Source of the DNA: Ascarosepion bandense
Lineage: Eukaryota; Mollusca; Cephalopoda; Sepiida; Sepiidae
Assembly: GCA_037127315.1 (NCBI GenBank)
Contig: JBBBDQ010000420.1
Coordinates: 3,630,001 to 3,694,000 of the forward strand
Length of the DNA stretch: 64,000 nt
Reading direction: 5' to 3'
In this document: piece by piece, positions 1 through 11,285 of the stretch
Layout: the number at the start of each line of letters is the position of its first letter
Position numbering within the stretch: the stretch's first letter is position 1
Translations under genes and position numbers: made by a program
Notes under the pieces: generated by a model
Seen by the model: only the letters and a program-made list of their open reading frames with translations
What the model was told of the DNA's origin: nothing
The model's database searches: none

Positions 1-424
1 TTTAAAAGAGGTGCATTTTCAAATCACTGATAGAATTGCAATCCAAAATAGTTTTTGCACTCAGATCATGTGGTACCCAAACAGCGTTGTAATTTAAGTA
101 CCTAAGCTTCACAAAAAGCTAATGGATGATGGATTTTGATAAATTTAGTGTTTCTGCCAATTCCCACGTTGTGTAATGCAGGTTATTTTCAATCAGTGCA
201 TTGAGTTGGTCGTCATTTGTAGTTGGAGGTGGGGTGTGCGAACGTTCTTCATCGATAAAGCAACAATCACCAACTGTAAACTTAGCAAACCACTTCCGTA
301 TAGTTATGTCAGCAAGTTCGCCATGAACAACACATATATCTTTCGTTCCTTGTGAGGCATTTTTGCGGTAATAAAAAAAGGATCGAGTGTCTAAAATGCG
401 CCTCATATTTTTATAGAAATGCAA
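1..424 (-). pseudogene. Mariner transposase, N-terminal relic
   Basis: Minus-strand reading from 424 resembles the N-terminal helix-turn-helix half of a mariner-type (DD34D) transposase. The cues are KDICVVHGE, IRKWFAKF, a basic SHTPPPTTNDDQL linker and the second helix-turn-helix ENNLHYTTWELAETLNLS. A stop or frameshift lies near 119-121. The next frame continues with the family motif VWVPHDLSAK (about 70-45). The relic runs off the left edge, so the catalytic domain is not in this window. The protein would bind the element's inverted repeats in the nucleus. The frameshift makes this copy non-functional. Confidence 0.85.
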
Positions 425-514
425 AACTGACGCGAATTAAGTAATATTTCAGAGAGACTTACAAACGGAATGTTTTACTACTTGGTATTCGCACCGGAAT
501 CTCTATTATGAACA

Positions 515-800
515 GTTCAGAACTTTGGGTTATCAATACAGAGAATTCGAAAAGAGCTAGATGACTGTAATGGTGATTACGAAAATGCTTAAAAAGATCG
601 CTAGTGGTGGCGACGTCTTGCCATCAGTCATCTTCCCACAAAACCTCAAATTCAAAATGGTGGCCTTCATCAACTTTATTGTGAAGGTAGTGCACTCCTG
701 GGTTAAGAGGGTGGCTGCTGAAAGAAACTATGTCTGGCAACTCTATTGACCAGGGGCAGCACTTTACTGAAAGTATACCTTAAGGAAAAAACTGAAAATG
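515..800 (+). pseudogene. Tc1/mariner-superfamily transposase fragment
   Basis: A short plus-strand reading (561-749) matches the catalytic-domain middle of Tc1/mariner transposases. GGDVLPSVIFPQNLKF corresponds to the usual GDVMPPHFFPxGL segment. VVHSWVKRVAAERNYVWQ corresponds to VVxPWxxxVAxxRPYVxQ, which normally precedes the second catalytic Asp block (QDSAPCH). Here that block is replaced by a stop at 747-749, and the downstream reading is frameshifted. It is a different subfamily from the 1-424 relic and in the opposite orientation, so probably an independent insertion. Confidence 0.6.
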
Positions 801-855
801 CATTAGTGCTTTGTAAAATCGATATATATATACTCTGCTGTATCAAATCTTTGTT

Positions 856-858
<3 letters not shown>

Positions 859-889
<31 letters not shown>
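859..889. repeat. (TA)n microsatellite
   Basis: Uninterrupted TA dinucleotide array. Confidence 0.95.
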
Positions 890-891
<2 letters not shown>

Positions 892-985
892 TGTAAATTA
901 ATAAATATACATATGAGGGTACACTCATGTATAGTATTGTTATTCAGGTGTTAATAAAACAGTGCTCAATCTATGAGCAGAGCTG

Positions 986-987
<2 letters not shown>

Positions 988-1040
<53 letters not shown>
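988..1040. repeat. (TA)n microsatellite
   Basis: About 26 TA units. It lies about 30 bp past the 3' side of the minus-strand hammerhead motif at 1071-1111, an arrangement repeated elsewhere in the window. Confidence 0.95.
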
Positions 1041-1046
<6 letters not shown>

Positions 1047-1070
1047 TATGCATATTAGCCTACGTCTATG

Positions 1071-1111
1071 GAACGACTCGGAGTTTCATGCGTTATGCAA
1101 TCATCAGATGC
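1071..1111 (-). ncRNA. Hammerhead ribozyme motif (near-consensus)
   Basis: On the minus strand the core CUGAUGA occupies 1107-1101. Stem II is UGC/GCA with loop AUAAC, flanked by a U-U apposition. GAAA is at 1087-1084. Stem III is ACU/AGU closed by a CCG loop, and the cleavage triplet GUC ends at 1075. Stem I pairs weakly (GCAU with GUUC, one mismatch). All invariant core nucleotides of a hammerhead are present. PLEs and retrozymes are the known carriers of such motifs. No PLE coding sequence adjoins, so this is probably a solitary pseudo-LTR remnant. Activity is untested. Confidence 0.6.
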
Positions 1112-2019
1112 ATATTTTAAACTGAAAGTTTAATAGATTTGAATTTAAGTTCCCTCGATATACATGAGAAATAAATCTTATAAAATTAGGTTTCTGTATT
1201 TTAATAACAAGATAAAAATATGAATATTCTACGGTACATGGGGATAAACATTTACAATTTAAAAAATGATAAAAAATATAAACTGCTGGGAGAAAAAGTC
1301 AATGGGGCGTAAATCATGAGTCTTGAAAATTTAAATATTCAAATATTGCATGTACGTAAAAATGTAGGGAAAATTAAAATTTTAAAATTTTAAATAAAAA
1401 AATAAGATAAAATAAAATAAAATAAAATAGAAATGTAACGGAAAATTAAGAAGTAAAATTTAGAATTAAGAATTAAAAATTAAAAAAATGTTAGAGGTAA
1501 AAATAAAAGGGGTTTAATCCATAACTGTTAAAAGGAATAGGCTAATGTGAAGAGAAATCTATATCAATCTGGGTCTAAAAATTTAAGTCAGTACTTTTTT
1601 CTATAGCAGCATGTGGTCATTAAATTAAACAAATTTGGATGATTGATATGGTTTCAGATGACAATTTTTTCTAAAAGACATAGATTACATTCATCTTCTT
1701 TTCCATTGTAATGTTTATATTTAGCTACGAAATTTCAGGTAATAATTGTGTTCTTTTTTTTTTTTTATAATTTCCAAAAATGTATCGATAAAGCAGTACT
1801 TTTACTGTATTTACTTTTGTTTAAAAGCAACATGTGGTTGTTAAATCTTATCTTCCACCTATTAGAAGTACTTCCAAAGTAAAATTTAACATCATTATCA
1901 TCCTAATAAATTTTAGCTCTATAAACAATAGTTTCGGACGTACATTGGCCATTCAATGGGCAGGTTTTATTTTTTGGCAGTTGCAATTATTATTATGTTG
2001 TCATTTTTCATCATATTTT
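1112..2019. other. AT-rich unassigned stretch
   Basis: Very AT-rich, with AAAAT-type runs near 1380-1500 and a poly-T run near 1747-1766. I see no gene, repeat family or RNA I can name. Confidence 0.5.
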
Positions 2020-2121
2020 ATTTCTGCTATGGTCGCACTACCTACCAAGTCTGCGGGAAGACCTAAGGCAGGTCGTAGTGTGTTGTTATGGTTCCATTTC
2101 ATGTTTTTTCTATATTATTTC

Positions 2122-2162
<41 letters not shown>
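2020..2162 (-). mobile_element. Dong-like LINE 3' UTR with (TAA)n tail
   Basis: Minus-strand copy of the 3' UTR also found at 14233, 14898, 15447 and 16060: AACATGAAATGGA, then CGACCTGCCTTAGGTCTTCC, then GGTAGTGCGACCATAGCAG. The flanking (TTA/TAA)n tract at 2123-2160 matches the position of the TAA tract next to the other copies. Only the end of the element is present. Confidence 0.7.
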
Positions 2163-2514
2163 GTATGTATGTATGTTTGTATCCATTAAAAAATTAAATA
2201 TTTCTTTTTATTGGACAAGAACGTGTAAATTCTTTTCAAATTGTATGCTGTGTATTACGCACAAACATTTATATTATTATCTTTTATTTGAGATCCTCTC
2301 TTGCTAGTAGATGTTTGAACTAGTTGATGATTGTCAGCTCTGCTCCCATCTTAATAGTTGCTGTAATTGTGGCTATGAACACGAAGTTTGAGATTGATCG
2401 CATCAGTTTGTTTGTTTTATTTTTGTTTTTTTGTTTTTTGCTGCTGTTACAGTGCAAACTTGGCCTCTTAGCTATCATTCTCTCTCCCTTCAATATTTCT
2501 CAGGACTTTTGACC

Positions 2515-2529
2515 ACACAGTTTCCCTCT

Positions 2530-2585
<56 letters not shown>

Positions 2586-4023
2586 CTATCTATTTATTTA
2601 TTTATCTCTCCTTTTATATGTATCAGCTTTTTTTACCCACTCTTTATTTCTACTTGTCACTCTCATTTTCCTTCCTTATTTCTCGGGTCTTTTCCCACAA
2701 ACTTGACCACTACTTGAAGCTGACTCTTTCTTTCCATATCTTTTTTGTGTACACTCTTTCTCTCTGTCTACTATTCTCTCTTCTCTTTCACAATTCACAT
2801 ATCTATTCCCTAAACTTTTTATCTCTACTACCACTCTTTCTTTTCTTCCCTATTTCTCAAATGTTCCTCTTACTCTTTTTCTATCAGTCCTTTCACTCTC
2901 TTTTTGCGCTATTTCAAAGTTCTCTTGCCCACAATCTATTTCTTACCCCCTCTCTCTCTCTCTCTCTCTCCCCTTCAATATTTCTCAATTCTTTTGCCCA
3001 CTCACTTTATTTCTGCTCGTCATTTTCTCTTTCCTTCCATATTTCTCAGTTGTTTTCTCCCTATTTTTCTCTACTTCTTCATTCTCACTTTCCTTCCATA
3101 TTTGTAAGTTCTTTTGCCCATAATTTTTTCTCTCGTTGTCTCTTTCCCTCTTTCTTTCCATATTTCTCAGGTCTTTCGCCCACTCACTTTATTTCTAGTC
3201 GTCACTCTCGTTTTCCTTCCATTTTTCACAAATATTTTGCCCACTCTCATTCTCTCTACACGTCACTCTATCTTTCCTTTCACATTTCTCAGATGTTTTT
3301 CTTACTCTGTTTCTCTCTATCCCTTCACTCTAACTTCCGTTCCATATTTCTCAGTTCTTATTTTTTTCTTTTTACTCTCTTTATTTCCGCTTGTCCCTCT
3401 CTTTTTTTCTCCCACAATTCTCAGATCTTTTACTAGCTCCCCTTCCCTCTACATGTTACTATCTCTTTCCTTCCATATTTCAAAGTCCTTTTGCCCCAAA
3501 TTGTTTTCTCTCCTTGTCACTCTCTCTTTCCTTTCATATTTCTCAGGACTTCTAACCACTCCTTTTATTTCTACTCTCACACTCGCTTTCATTTCATTTT
3601 TCTCAGGTGTTTTGTCCACACAGTTTGCTTCTGTTTGTCGCTAATCCTTTGCTTCCACATCAGTTCTTTTGCCAAATCTCTTTCTCTCTACATATTAGCT
3701 TCTACTTCCTTCCATATTTCTCAAATGTGTTTCCCACTCTCTTTCTTTCTAACCATTCACTCTCACTCTTTCCTTCAATATTTCTAAGTTCCTTTGTCCA
3801 CTGTCTTTTTCTTTACTTCTCTCTCTCTCTCTCTTGCTCTTTCTCTCTCTCTCTACCTCTCTTTCCCTCCATATTTCTCAAGACTTTTGACCACACTCTT
3901 TATTTCTACTTGTCCTTCTCGCTTTTCTTCTATTTTTCTCAGAAATTTTGCAAAATCTCTTTCTCTCTACATGTTATTCTCTCTTGCCTTCCATAATTCT
4001 AACGCTGTTTCTTATTACTACTT

Positions 4024-4061
<38 letters not shown>

Positions 4062-4738
4062 CTTCAATATTTTACCCGTCCTGTTTTTTACTACCCCTTT
4101 ACTATCTCTCAATAATTTATTCGTCCTGATTTTACTACCCTTTTACGCTCTCTCTCTCTCTCTCTCTCTCTTTCCTTCAATATTTTACCCGTCCTGTTTT
4201 TTACTACCGTTTTACTCTCTCTCTCTCACTCTTTCCTTCAATATTTTGCCCCTCCTGTGTTTTACTACCCCTTTATTCTCTCTTTCTTTCCTTCAATATT
4301 TTACCCGTCCTGTTTTTACTACTCCTTTACTCTCTCTCTCTCTCTCTCTCTCTGTCCTTCAATATTTTACCCGTCCTGTTTTTTACTACTCCTTTACTAT
4401 CTCTCAATAATTTATTCGTCCTGATTTTACTACCCTTTTACGCTCTCTCTCTCTCTTTCTTTCCTTCAATATTTTACCCGTCCTGTTTTTTACTACCGTT
4501 TTACTCTCTCTCTCTCACTCTTTCCTTCAATATTTTGCCCCTCCTGTGTTTTACTACCCCTTTATTCTCTCTTTCTTTCCTTCAATATTGTACCCGTCCT
4601 GTTTTTACTACCCCTTTACTCTCTCTCTATCTTTCCTTTAATAATTTACCCATCCTGTTTTTACTACCTCTTTACTCTCTCTCTCTCTCTTTCCTTCAAT
4701 AATTTACCCGTCCTGTTTTTTACTACCCCTTTACTCTT

Positions 4739-4775
<37 letters not shown>

Positions 4776-4851
4776 CTCTCTCTTCCCCTCCATATTTCTC
4801 AGGACTTTTGACCACTCTCTTTATTTCTACTTGTCACTCTTATTATTCCTT

Positions 4852-4887
<36 letters not shown>

Positions 4888-4995
4888 TTCAATATTTTTA
4901 GTGTCTCTTTTTGTTTTTTGCCCACAATTTATCAGATGTTGTGCCTATTCTCTGCATTTCTACTCGACAATTTCACTTTCCTTTCACTTTTTCAG
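2515..4995 (+). repeat. Polypyrimidine minisatellite cluster, about 2.5 kb
   Basis: The plus strand is overwhelmingly C and T. (TC)n runs alternate with degenerate units of about 55-75 bp built on CTTCCATATTTCTCAGG, TTTTGCCCACTCTCTTT and ATTTCTACTTGTCACTCTC. From about 4050 the unit changes to CTTCAATATTTTACCCGTCC plus TGTTTTTTACTACCCCTTTA. Long open frames rich in Ser, Leu and Phe here are composition artefacts. The strand asymmetry would permit intramolecular triplex formation. Confidence 0.9.
4055..4645 (+). repeat. Higher-order repeat, period about 295 bp
   Basis: Inside the polypyrimidine cluster, a block starting at about 4062 (CTTCAATATTTTACCCGTCC ... AATAATTTATTCGTCCTGAT ... TTTTGCCCCTCCTGTGTTTT) recurs in the same sub-unit order from about 4357. 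Only the lengths of the (TC)n spacers differ. This indicates a segmental duplication of several basic units. Confidence 0.75.
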
Positions 4996-4997
4996 GT

Positions 4998-5256
4998 CTT
5001 TGCTCACAGAATCAAGTGCCATACGTGACACACGCTTGGGCGATCACGTCTCGAAGGAGGCTGACTGGACAGAAGATTATCCCGCAGTAGGTTGCCAGTA
5101 CTTTCTGCGGTAGACTGGTTTCTAACCCAATCTGTTCTCTTATTTAACCCATAACTAGAGGGAAGAGACGGATTAATAACTTTCCCAAGGGTATTTGCGC
5201 ATAAGTTAATGTAAAGAATTCAACTGGAATTCGAACTTCCAATTCAATTCCATTGT
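4998..5256 (-). mobile_element. tRNA-headed SINE copy (3' body)
   Basis: Minus-oriented copy of the window's main SINE: tail TGCCATACGTGACACACGC, then CAGAAGATTATCCCGCAGTA, then CCCATAACTAGAGGGAAGAG, then CAACTGGAATTCGAAC. The tRNA-like head is lost. A small internal deletion follows TAGACTGGTTTCTAACCC. Confidence 0.9.
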
Positions 5257-5265
5257 GAATATCAG

Positions 5266-5366
5266 TCAGTCAGTTAGGTGGCATACGTGATACACGTTTG
5301 GCCGATCATGTCTATAAAGAGACATGACTGATTGGGCAGTAGGTTGCCATTACTTTCGGTGTCATA
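5266..5366 (-). mobile_element. SINE fragment (tail end)
   Basis: A second partial copy abuts the previous one. It has the CAGTCAGTCAGTTAG tail, then CATACGTGATACACG, ending in GGGCAGTAGGTTGCCATTAC. The two copies are head-to-tail. Confidence 0.85.
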
Positions 5367-5719
5367 TACATGTCTGGAAATAATTACTAGACGTAGTGAC
5401 GTGTGTGCTTTATGTTATAATTTTGCTGAAGTTATATTTTGAAATACTGTTTGATTTCTGTAAGAAATGTTAAGATATTATATGGATTAATGTCATGAAA
5501 TAGTTTTTTTTTTCTGTTGGTCGTTTTGTTGGTTGATTTTGTTAAGCGGCATATCAGTCTCTATGGATTATTTAATACTGATATCTAAATTATTTGATTG
5601 CAATATCTAAATTTATATCTAAACTATTCATCTGCAACTTCTAATAAAATGTATTGCTCTTCATTTTACTGCAAATATATGTCGTTGATAATCTTTTATA
5701 TAAAAATATATTACTGGGA

Positions 5720-6545
5720 TTTTTTTTTATCGTTTCACCCCAAGCAAGGCGGTAATGCCATTGATGTGCAGGAGGCTATATAAGTGTAAAAAATTAATTA
5801 GAAGAGAGTGAAGAGGAAGACGAACTAGTTAGAAAGGAGCAATAAAAAGATGAGAATGCAGGTGTGATGACAGTTTCAAAGGTGGAGAGAAAGGCAAGGA
5901 CAAACGGGGTGGGGAAAGAACTAGAGTCAAGTGGTTAATAGATGAGTATTGACATTGCATTTAAATTCCTGGAGGTTGTAGCCGTCAGGAAAGCAAGAAT
6001 ATGGAAGCGAGTTCCACATGCGGGAAGTGCGAGAGACGAAGCTGCAGGAGTAGAATCGTCGACTGCATTTGGCTAACCTAACTGTGAATAGGTGGGACCC
6101 AGTTGCCAATCTGGTTGTACGAGTAAACACCTGTTGAGGAGGCACCAGCGACTTAAGTTCGTCCGAGCAGAAGCCATGAAAGTATTTATAGAACAGACAA
6201 AGGGAGGCCACATTTCGTCGGTGGGAAGTGGCTGTAATCGAACCGCCAGGTCAGTACCTATCACATTACTGATTTTCCTTTGGAGTCTGTCGAGAACACT
6301 GAGGTGAACGGCAGGGACGCCTGACCATATATGGCAGCAGTATTCCATGCACGGACGAATGGTTGACTTGTATATATGCAGGATGGATTCAGGCGGAAAA
6401 AAAAACATCCTAGCCCGACACAGTGACCCAACCTGAGCGGCAGATTGACACCAAAATACCCTGAAATGTGCGTACTAAAGCTTCCGGCGCGAATGCCAAA
6501 CAGTACAGCATGCCGTTTTAGAATTGCACTTTTACTCACAAGAAA
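5720..6545 (-). pseudogene. CR1/Jockey-group LINE, 3' end with RT C-terminus
   Basis: Minus-strand readings in several frames give the C-terminal part of a LINE polyprotein. QVGSLCRARMFF and FFPPESILHIYKSTIRPCME are followed by SGVPAVHLSVLDRLQRKI. After frameshifts come LCLFYKYFHGFCSDELKSLV and MWNSLPYSCFPDGYNLQEFK. These end motifs are typical of CR1/Jockey-group elements. The 3' UTR ends at about 5723 in the conserved tail GCTTGGGGTGAAACGATAAA (minus sense). The RT catalytic core is absent because of 5' truncation. The same family occurs at 11286, 28359, 29765, 32459, 34372, 39038, 51290 and 58130. Confidence 0.9.
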
Positions 6546-6904
6546 TGCCCAACTAACCCTACAGTTCAGTCAGAAAAATAAAAACAAATACACATGCAGG
6601 AAATAAAATATATAAAATGGCGATAATTTACTCATCGCACTTTGTAAATATAAAACTTAGCCAGATTTTTCCTTTCATTAAAATCACTACATTTCTGTAA
6701 GAAAAATTCGGTTATCTAGATATCCGTAAACTTTTGACCCCTTAGTCAAAAATTATCAATAATATTGATTTTTATTTAAGGTAGACATTCCTTCACCTTT
6801 CTTCTTCGTTATTATTCATATTTTTTGTCTTTTATATTCAATGACTATATTTCTTCAGTTTTCCTTTCATTTGCTTACGAGAAAATATCACTTGAAATGA
6901 TATG

Positions 6905-7075
6905 AATCCACCTCTTATCTCCACCAGCTATGGGTTCAATAGCAGGATCTACTGGGTCCTGTTGCCTTGGTTGGTAGCCAGTCTACCGCAACCTACTTGA
7001 AAACAATCTTCTGCCTAGTCAGTCATGAACTGAGACAGGATCGATGATACGTGTATCACTTAACTGACTTAAGGT
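6905..7075 (+). mobile_element. SINE fragment (3' body)
   Basis: Plus-oriented body without the tRNA head: CAGCTATGGGTTCAATAGCA, CCTTGGTTGGTAGCCAGTCT, AATCTTCTGCCTAGTCAGTC, ending CACTTAACTGACTTA. Confidence 0.85.
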
Positions 7076-7127
7076 TTTATTTTCCTATACAAGACGTGAT
7101 ACTCTATTACTAGTGCTATTATTATTA

Positions 7128-7800
7128 TTATTCCCTTCGATTTTTGATATATACTCCTTTCTGTTCGGGTCCTAACCAGAGACCGAAGTCATTATAGCAT
7201 TTACCACTGAGCATTATTTTGAAAAAGCCAAAGATCACACGCATACATAAAGCCTTTCGTAGGTTGTGAGCTGTATTTTTGAGTATAAATATTTGTATAC
7301 TTTTAAGGCTTCGGCTATCCGAGATACCCTCAATAGGTCTATCGGAACTGTTTTCCATCAATCCAAGGCCTCCAACTACCACTGGAATTGTTGATGTCCT
7401 CACGTACAAAATTTTTTAAAGATTTTGATTTCAAGGACTTCGTACTTTGATAGTTTTTTGGAGATCTAAAAAGATACATTACAGTCTGCGGGGGCTGCCA
7501 CGTCTTTAAGAAAGCACATACTTTTTTTTTTCTGATCCCGATATCTACGTGATTAGCTTTGATTGCTCTGCCTGTATGTATTGCATAAAATTGTTAGGGT
7601 GTATAACCAGGTCTGGGTAGTGTTTATACCAATTTCTTGTACTCTACTTTCCGTAAAAGTTAGATACTTTCCAATACAGATATTGACCCACACTGTCATG
7701 GCGGGCATTATATTCAGTGGGTGTCATACCGTGTAACCTGATACAAGACGGTAAATTGCCTCTGGATATTTATTACAGAATCTGCATTTCGTTTTAACAT
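7128..7800 (-). pseudogene. Dong/R2-like LINE: zinc finger and endonuclease-domain relic
   Basis: The minus strand from about 7795 reads CRFCNKYPEAIYRLVSGYTV, a CCHC-type finger. Then TPTEYNARHDSVGQYLYWK matches the HDxVxxxxHW segment, and YKHYPDLVIHPNN follows. Near 7400-7250 TIPVVVGGLGLM, SLKSIQIFILKNTAHNLRKA and LCM form the usual C-terminus. This order (CCHC finger, then restriction-like endonuclease) is that of the R2/Dong/R4 LINEs. The PD-(D/E)xK region near 7600-7420 is scrambled by stops and frameshifts. It belongs to the same family as the array at 14.9-16.2 kb but is older. Confidence 0.75.
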
Positions 7801-9784
7801 GTTAGTGAGTATATGAGTAATTTCTAGTTAGCAAGCATTGGCCCTGTGCTTGTAAGAATAAAACCTTTGATTTCAGCTACGTTGCACTTCTTCACCCACT
7901 TGAAATTCCCTTTTGAATTTTTTGGCTTCCTTTATTACTTTATAATGAAGAAAAACTTCATAAATAATATAGGTAGGGATAAACCCATCAAAACTAAATT
8001 ATAGATTTGTATTGAATTGCTTGGGATCATTAATGAGAAGAAATGTACTTGGTTCACATTGACAAAGGCGTTAACATTTCGTCGGATATTGGTGGGTTAT
8101 ACTAGTAAGTCACCACGGCTTATTTCTTGATCCCTTTTGATTCCTTAGGGATTTATCGACCCCTTGATAATTCCATCGACTCACAGGTATAAATATCAAC
8201 CACTTCGGGTACTTTATTTAACAATTATTTTCGATTAATAAATTATTACGTCATTTGATGATAATCAATTACCAATAAGTTATTCAACTGCCAAAATATG
8301 CATATTTATGGAAAATGCCAAAATGTCTTGTCAATAAAAAAATTCCTGATGTGATTTGGGGAAAAATGATGCGATTTTCATAGTCACCATACTAAAATTA
8401 GCTTAGGAAGATGTTTTTCATCAAATAACCAAATTTCGTGTTAACCAATGTTATTTTTAACTCCTCAGTGCCCAGCGTCTTAGATGTCAAGTGTTATAGA
8501 CCAAAACTATAATTAATACTATATTTTATATTATTTATATTTTAAAATCTCTATTGAAACTGGATATTTTACGAACTTATAATAAATGCCATATTTTATT
8601 TCATATTTTAAAATTAATGCCGGATATTATGGTGGTGAATATTAACGTAGTAAAATATTGATTTATTTATTCTTTAAATTATTATTTATCAAAATATTAC
8701 TAAAATATTTATTATAATTTTTTTAAAAATTTATTAAAGCATCTGTTTTTACATTAATTACTTAATTTCAGCTCTTATAATTATTCAGTTATTTTGCTTA
8801 TTATTATTTTGTTATACAAATTATTAAAATAATTATTAAAACTGTTTAAGAAAAGATCTTATTATTTGTAATCGTTTTTATGTTTCGGGTTCTTTTACTT
8901 TGCTGCTTTTACTTCTTTTTTATAAATCAAATATTTTATTTATTATTTTTGAAATTAGTATTAAGATAATTATGAAGTTTTGAAAATATTTCCTTATTTT
9001 ATTACTTTTATTTAGTTTTCTTTTTAATTTATCATTTCTATTTTTCTTCCTTTGTGAAGGATTTATATTTAATTTCCTTCTTTCTTTCATGTATTTTCTT
9101 TCGTATCTTTTCTTTCCCTGCTTTTACGTTGCCCTTTAGGTTTCTTTTTTCCTTCTTTGTTCATTATTGCTTTCTTTGTTTCACGCTTTTTAAATAATGT
9201 TTCTCCTTCTAAATTCCACTTCCTTCTTGTCTTCTCTTTTCACAAAATAACTTTTCGACAATTTTCTTTTTCATTTAATTGTCCTTTCTTTATGAAAGCG
9301 CCTTTTTCTTTCTCTCTGTCGTAAAAACATCTGCCCGATGTTGAAATTTGATGTGTGTAGAATTATTTGCATTATTCGAACGAAAGCGAGTTTCTGTCTT
9401 GCCTTGACATGGATCTCTCGGCAGTTTTTGGCCTCGGCAGCTGTTTCTTGATCCTTTCTGGCCTCAATCAGCAATTAGGGGAAGTTGGTCCACTTGATCG
9501 TTCAAGGCCCCTCACCAAATCCATATAAATTTCTGGAGAGCACAGCCCACAGCATACGATTTATAATAAAATTCAACACTGATATACGTTATGAGATTGC
9601 ATGTTAATAAAGTCAAGCGCATGTTGACATACTTTTATTTTTCTTGTAGACCGCAGCTAGCGAGTTCTCACTTGAAACTTTATGAATAAAACTTTAAAGT
9701 CATTCAACTCCAACAAATACAATTTCCCATCCACTACCTGAAAAGACACGCGTTATGATGCATTGGATATCAGCTCAATTAATG
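7801..9784. other. AT-rich stretch without recognisable features
   Basis: 8480-9260 is extremely AT-rich, with ATTATT and TTTATT runs. 7800-8480 and 9260-9780 show no family I recognise. The open frame on the minus strand at 9271-9474 has no recognisable domain. Confidence 0.5.
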
Positions 9785-9968
9785 TATCAATCCGTCTCTT
9801 CTCCCTCTAGATATAGGTTCAATAGGAGGACAGATTGGGTTCTATAGCCTTGGTTTTTAACCAGTATACTGCAGAAAGCAATGGCAACTTATTGCGGGAA
9901 AATCTTCTGTCCAGTCAGTCATGATCACCGAAGATTGTATTACGTATGTCATTTAAAAGACTGAACTA
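9785..9968 (+). mobile_element. SINE fragment (3' body)
   Basis: Plus-oriented, head missing: ATCCGTCTCTTCTCCCTC, TTCTATAGCCTTGGTTTTTA, GGCAACTTATTGCGGGAAAA, CCAGTCAGTCATGATC. Confidence 0.85.
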
Positions 9969-10174
9969 AAAGTGCAGAATTCATATGAAAACTTTTGTAT
10001 TAATTCTGAGTCTTTCAAAATCCCATAAATTAATATTGCTTGAGCTTATCACTAAGTGTATCAGCTCTGTAGTGATTAAATAATCGCATTAATTTAATTT
10101 TTGGAAACGCACGAAGGTTTGGCATAGGTAAGTAGGTTGTCCTTGGTGTAAACAAAGAATTATATGATAAAAAA

Positions 10175-10238
10175 ACACGAGCGTTGGCGCCGTATTTCAA
10201 GCCGTGAGAGGCTTGAAATACTACACAAACGCTCGTGT
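10175..10238. repeat. 64-nt imperfect hairpin
   Basis: Arms 10175-10203 and 10210-10238 pair over 23 of 29 positions (ACACGAGCGTT and GTATTTCAAGCC are fully complementary), with a 6-nt internal mismatch and loop GTGAGA. It could be a foldback element or a structured RNA. No terminal target duplication is evident. Confidence 0.6.
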
Positions 10239-10419
10239 ATCCGTCGAAGCCGTCAATTGACCTCGACTCCCAAGATTGCTGCATATAGAAATGAATGATT
10301 GCTTTTTGTTTTTCGTTTTGATTTTTCTTTTTTTACTTCTAAAAATAATTCAGTCACCTTATTTTTAACAATGTCTTATCATTTCATTTTTTGCAATAAT
10401 TACGTCGTCGAGTAGTTGA

Positions 10420-10420
<1 letters not shown>

Positions 10421-10471
<51 letters not shown>
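10421..10471. repeat. (TA)n microsatellite
   Basis: About 24 TA units. Confidence 0.95.
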
Positions 10472-10473
<2 letters not shown>

Positions 10474-10587
10474 ATGCATGTTTCATTAAATAATATAGAC
10501 AAGTTTTGTCGATTCATTTTATGTAATTTTTTTTTCATATTGTCTCATAAACTTAATAGCATTATAGTTGATTTATGTTTTTATTTA

Positions 10588-10630
10588 ATCCTTTCTGATC
10601 TTTCGGCTTACATCAGTCATTATCAAAGAT
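10588..10630 (-). ncRNA. Degenerate hammerhead-like motif
   Basis: The minus strand carries UUGAUAA (10625-10619) and ACUGAUGUAAGCC. GAAA, GAUC and AGAAAGGAU follow, the last of which can pair with AUC-UUU upstream. The phrase resembles pseudo-LTR junctions of Penelope-like elements. Stem II is not convincing, so I treat it as a relic. Confidence 0.3.
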
Positions 10631-10705
10631 AAAAATAGTGTTTGTTGTAACGAACGATAGTAGTAGTCGTCTATTTTGTTTGTGTGGAGAATTGGCTAAC
10701 ACATG

Positions 10706-10706
10706 C

Positions 10707-10740
<34 letters not shown>
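10706..10740. repeat. (TA)n microsatellite
   Basis: About 17 TA units. Confidence 0.95.
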
Positions 10741-10742
<2 letters not shown>

Positions 10743-11285
10743 ATTCTATTATAATAAAAAACATTGTGTACTTATCTGCATATATTTTACCGTTATTTTT
10801 GACGGCAGCGGTACACACATTAAATAATATAGATTGATTTAATGAAAATAACACCATCGGTTTGGTTATTATAAACACGTCATGTCGGTTAGTTTCTTTG
10901 TTTAGTGGCATATGAACATCTTATTGGTCATTTAATACCAAAATTTAATTTTCTTGTGAGCATTAGACATTTTTTTTACAGAACTGTATTGTTTGTAATA
11001 TCTTTTCCCCCCAAAATGTATTTCTGTTTTACTATAAAAATCATAGTGTTTTGGCCTCATGTTTTGGAGTTGACTGATTGCTCTATTTGGGAGTAAACTG
11101 TTTGCTGGTACCATAACACGTACTACCATTCCGTGTTAGAGTGGAACTGGAACCTGCAACAATTAACAGATTATTCCACATATCTCAAAAGCTTTCGATC
11201 AGAAGCCATGCTTCCGGATGTAGTTGTCACCGTACCAAGAGCGATTGTCGTTTCTGTTGTTGTACTTTGCACGTCCGCCCGTTGT

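Noticed and set aside
2431..4129. Long overlapping plus-strand open frames rich in Ser, Phe and Leu
   Set aside because: They follow from the polypyrimidine minisatellite composition, occur in several frames at once and show no domain.
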